Assembly (NCBI GenBank): GCA_965200765.1
Contig: OZ241380.1
Coordinates: 248,001 to 312,000 of the forward strand
DNA length: 64,000 bases
Reading direction: 5' to 3'
From: G965200765 sp965200765
GTDB taxonomy: Bacteria; Pseudomonadota; Gammaproteobacteria; Arenicellales; JAJDZL01
Numbering within the stretch: position 1 is the first letter of the stretch; every line of letters begins with the position of its first letter. The position numbers were made by a program, and so were the translations under genes. Of the stretch, positions 63,780-64,000 are shown one piece after another. Under the pieces are notes generated by a model that was given only the letters and a program-made list of their open reading frames with translations, did no database searches and was not told the DNA's origin.

Positions 63780-64000
63780 CCGGACTGCGCCCGTCTTGAG
63801 TTTGCATTACTCCGAAAATTACGCCGTTTTGGTGCATTTGCTTTTGCCTCGATGAGTTTCATGCACTCATCAATTTCAAGTACCTTGGGATCCCGATCCT
63901 TTGGAATACTTGCATTGGTTTTACCATCCGTAACATAAGGGCCAAATCGGCCATTCAATATCTGTACTCCGGACTCGAATTTTTTGATGACGCGGTTTGC
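63776..64000 (-). CDS. topA: DNA topoisomerase I, C-terminal fragment (cut by window edge)
   Basis: The last 74 codons of a minus-strand gene. The segment NRVIKKFESGVQILNGRFGPYVTDGKTNASIPKDRDP matches the C-terminal repeat found at the end of many proteobacterial TopA proteins, followed by a basic Lys/Arg/Asn-rich tail (NAPKRRNFRSNANSRR). TopA relaxes negative supercoils. Its catalytic part lies outside the window, so the identification rests on the C-terminal repeat alone. Confidence 0.78.
   Translation of the reverse strand, partial: ANRVIKKFESGVQILNGRFGPYVTDGKTNASIPKDRDPKVLEIDECMKLIEAKANAPKRRNFRSNANSRRAQSG

Overview
The window looks like a chromosomal segment of a gammaproteobacterium of moderate GC content. 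Four gene groupings familiar from that class support this: yqgE-ruvX-pyrR-pyrB-pyrC', yggS near proC, aroK-aroB divergent from the class A penicillin-binding protein gene, and gltB-gltD with hemE. A very large NAD-glutamate dehydrogenase, a class I fructose-bisphosphate aldolase and a phasin suggest a non-enteric, possibly marine or host-associated, polyhydroxyalkanoate-making lineage. I cannot place it more precisely. I saw no rRNA, tRNA, CRISPR array or intact insertion sequence.

Layout. 1-4.3 kb: the 5' end of proC, a lipidated subtilisin-like autotransporter and yggS (all minus). 4.4-9.0 kb: ybaK (plus), then the minus-strand run yqgE-ruvX-pyrR-pyrB-pyrC', whose last gene encodes a dihydroorotase-like protein without metal-binding histidines. 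9.0-10.9 kb: a gene-poor stretch and a coiled-coil membrane protein built from 21-bp tandem repeats. 10.9-19.6 kb: a phosphoesterase, the central carbon cluster tkt-gap-pgk-pyk-fba, then moaD-moaE and a DUF1244 gene. 19.9-26.5 kb: a small membrane protein, moaC-moeA-methyltransferase (minus), moeB, a thioredoxin-like protein, a Kef-type antiporter and a YeeZ-like protein. 26.7-32.6 kb: a phasin with a strong promoter and paired palindromes, the 1601-residue glutamate dehydrogenase and a convergent Lrp-type regulator. 32.9-41.6 kb: a metallo-beta-lactamase-fold protein and the minus-strand run gltB-gltD-pyrF-hemE.

41.6-58.9 kb is an accessory block that separates gltB from aroB, which often lie close together in this class. 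It holds (i) a 2-TM protein coupled to a tiny proline-rich protein; (ii) the nickel-pincer operon larC-larE-larB-larA, whose LarA homologue lacks the cofactor-tethering lysine; (iii) a minus-strand operon of biotin carboxylase, pyruvate-carboxylase-like carboxyltransferase, a BKACE-family enzyme and a TAXI-TRAP transporter, with the biotin carrier protein divergent; (iv) msrB and an EamA exporter; and (v) a DNA methyltransferase-HNH fusion whose reading frame runs through eight CACAG repeats and is out of frame with its only good start codon, so it appears to be a phase-variable gene in the OFF state. The window closes with aroB-aroK (minus), mrcA (plus), an unknown gene and the 3' end of topA (minus).

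The two most interesting systems are the phase-variable methyltransferase-HNH locus (57.0-58.7 kb) and the carboxylase/BKACE/TAXI module beside the divergent LarA operon (43.2-55.0 kb). Together the latter suggest uptake and conversion of an unidentified hydroxy- or keto-acid.
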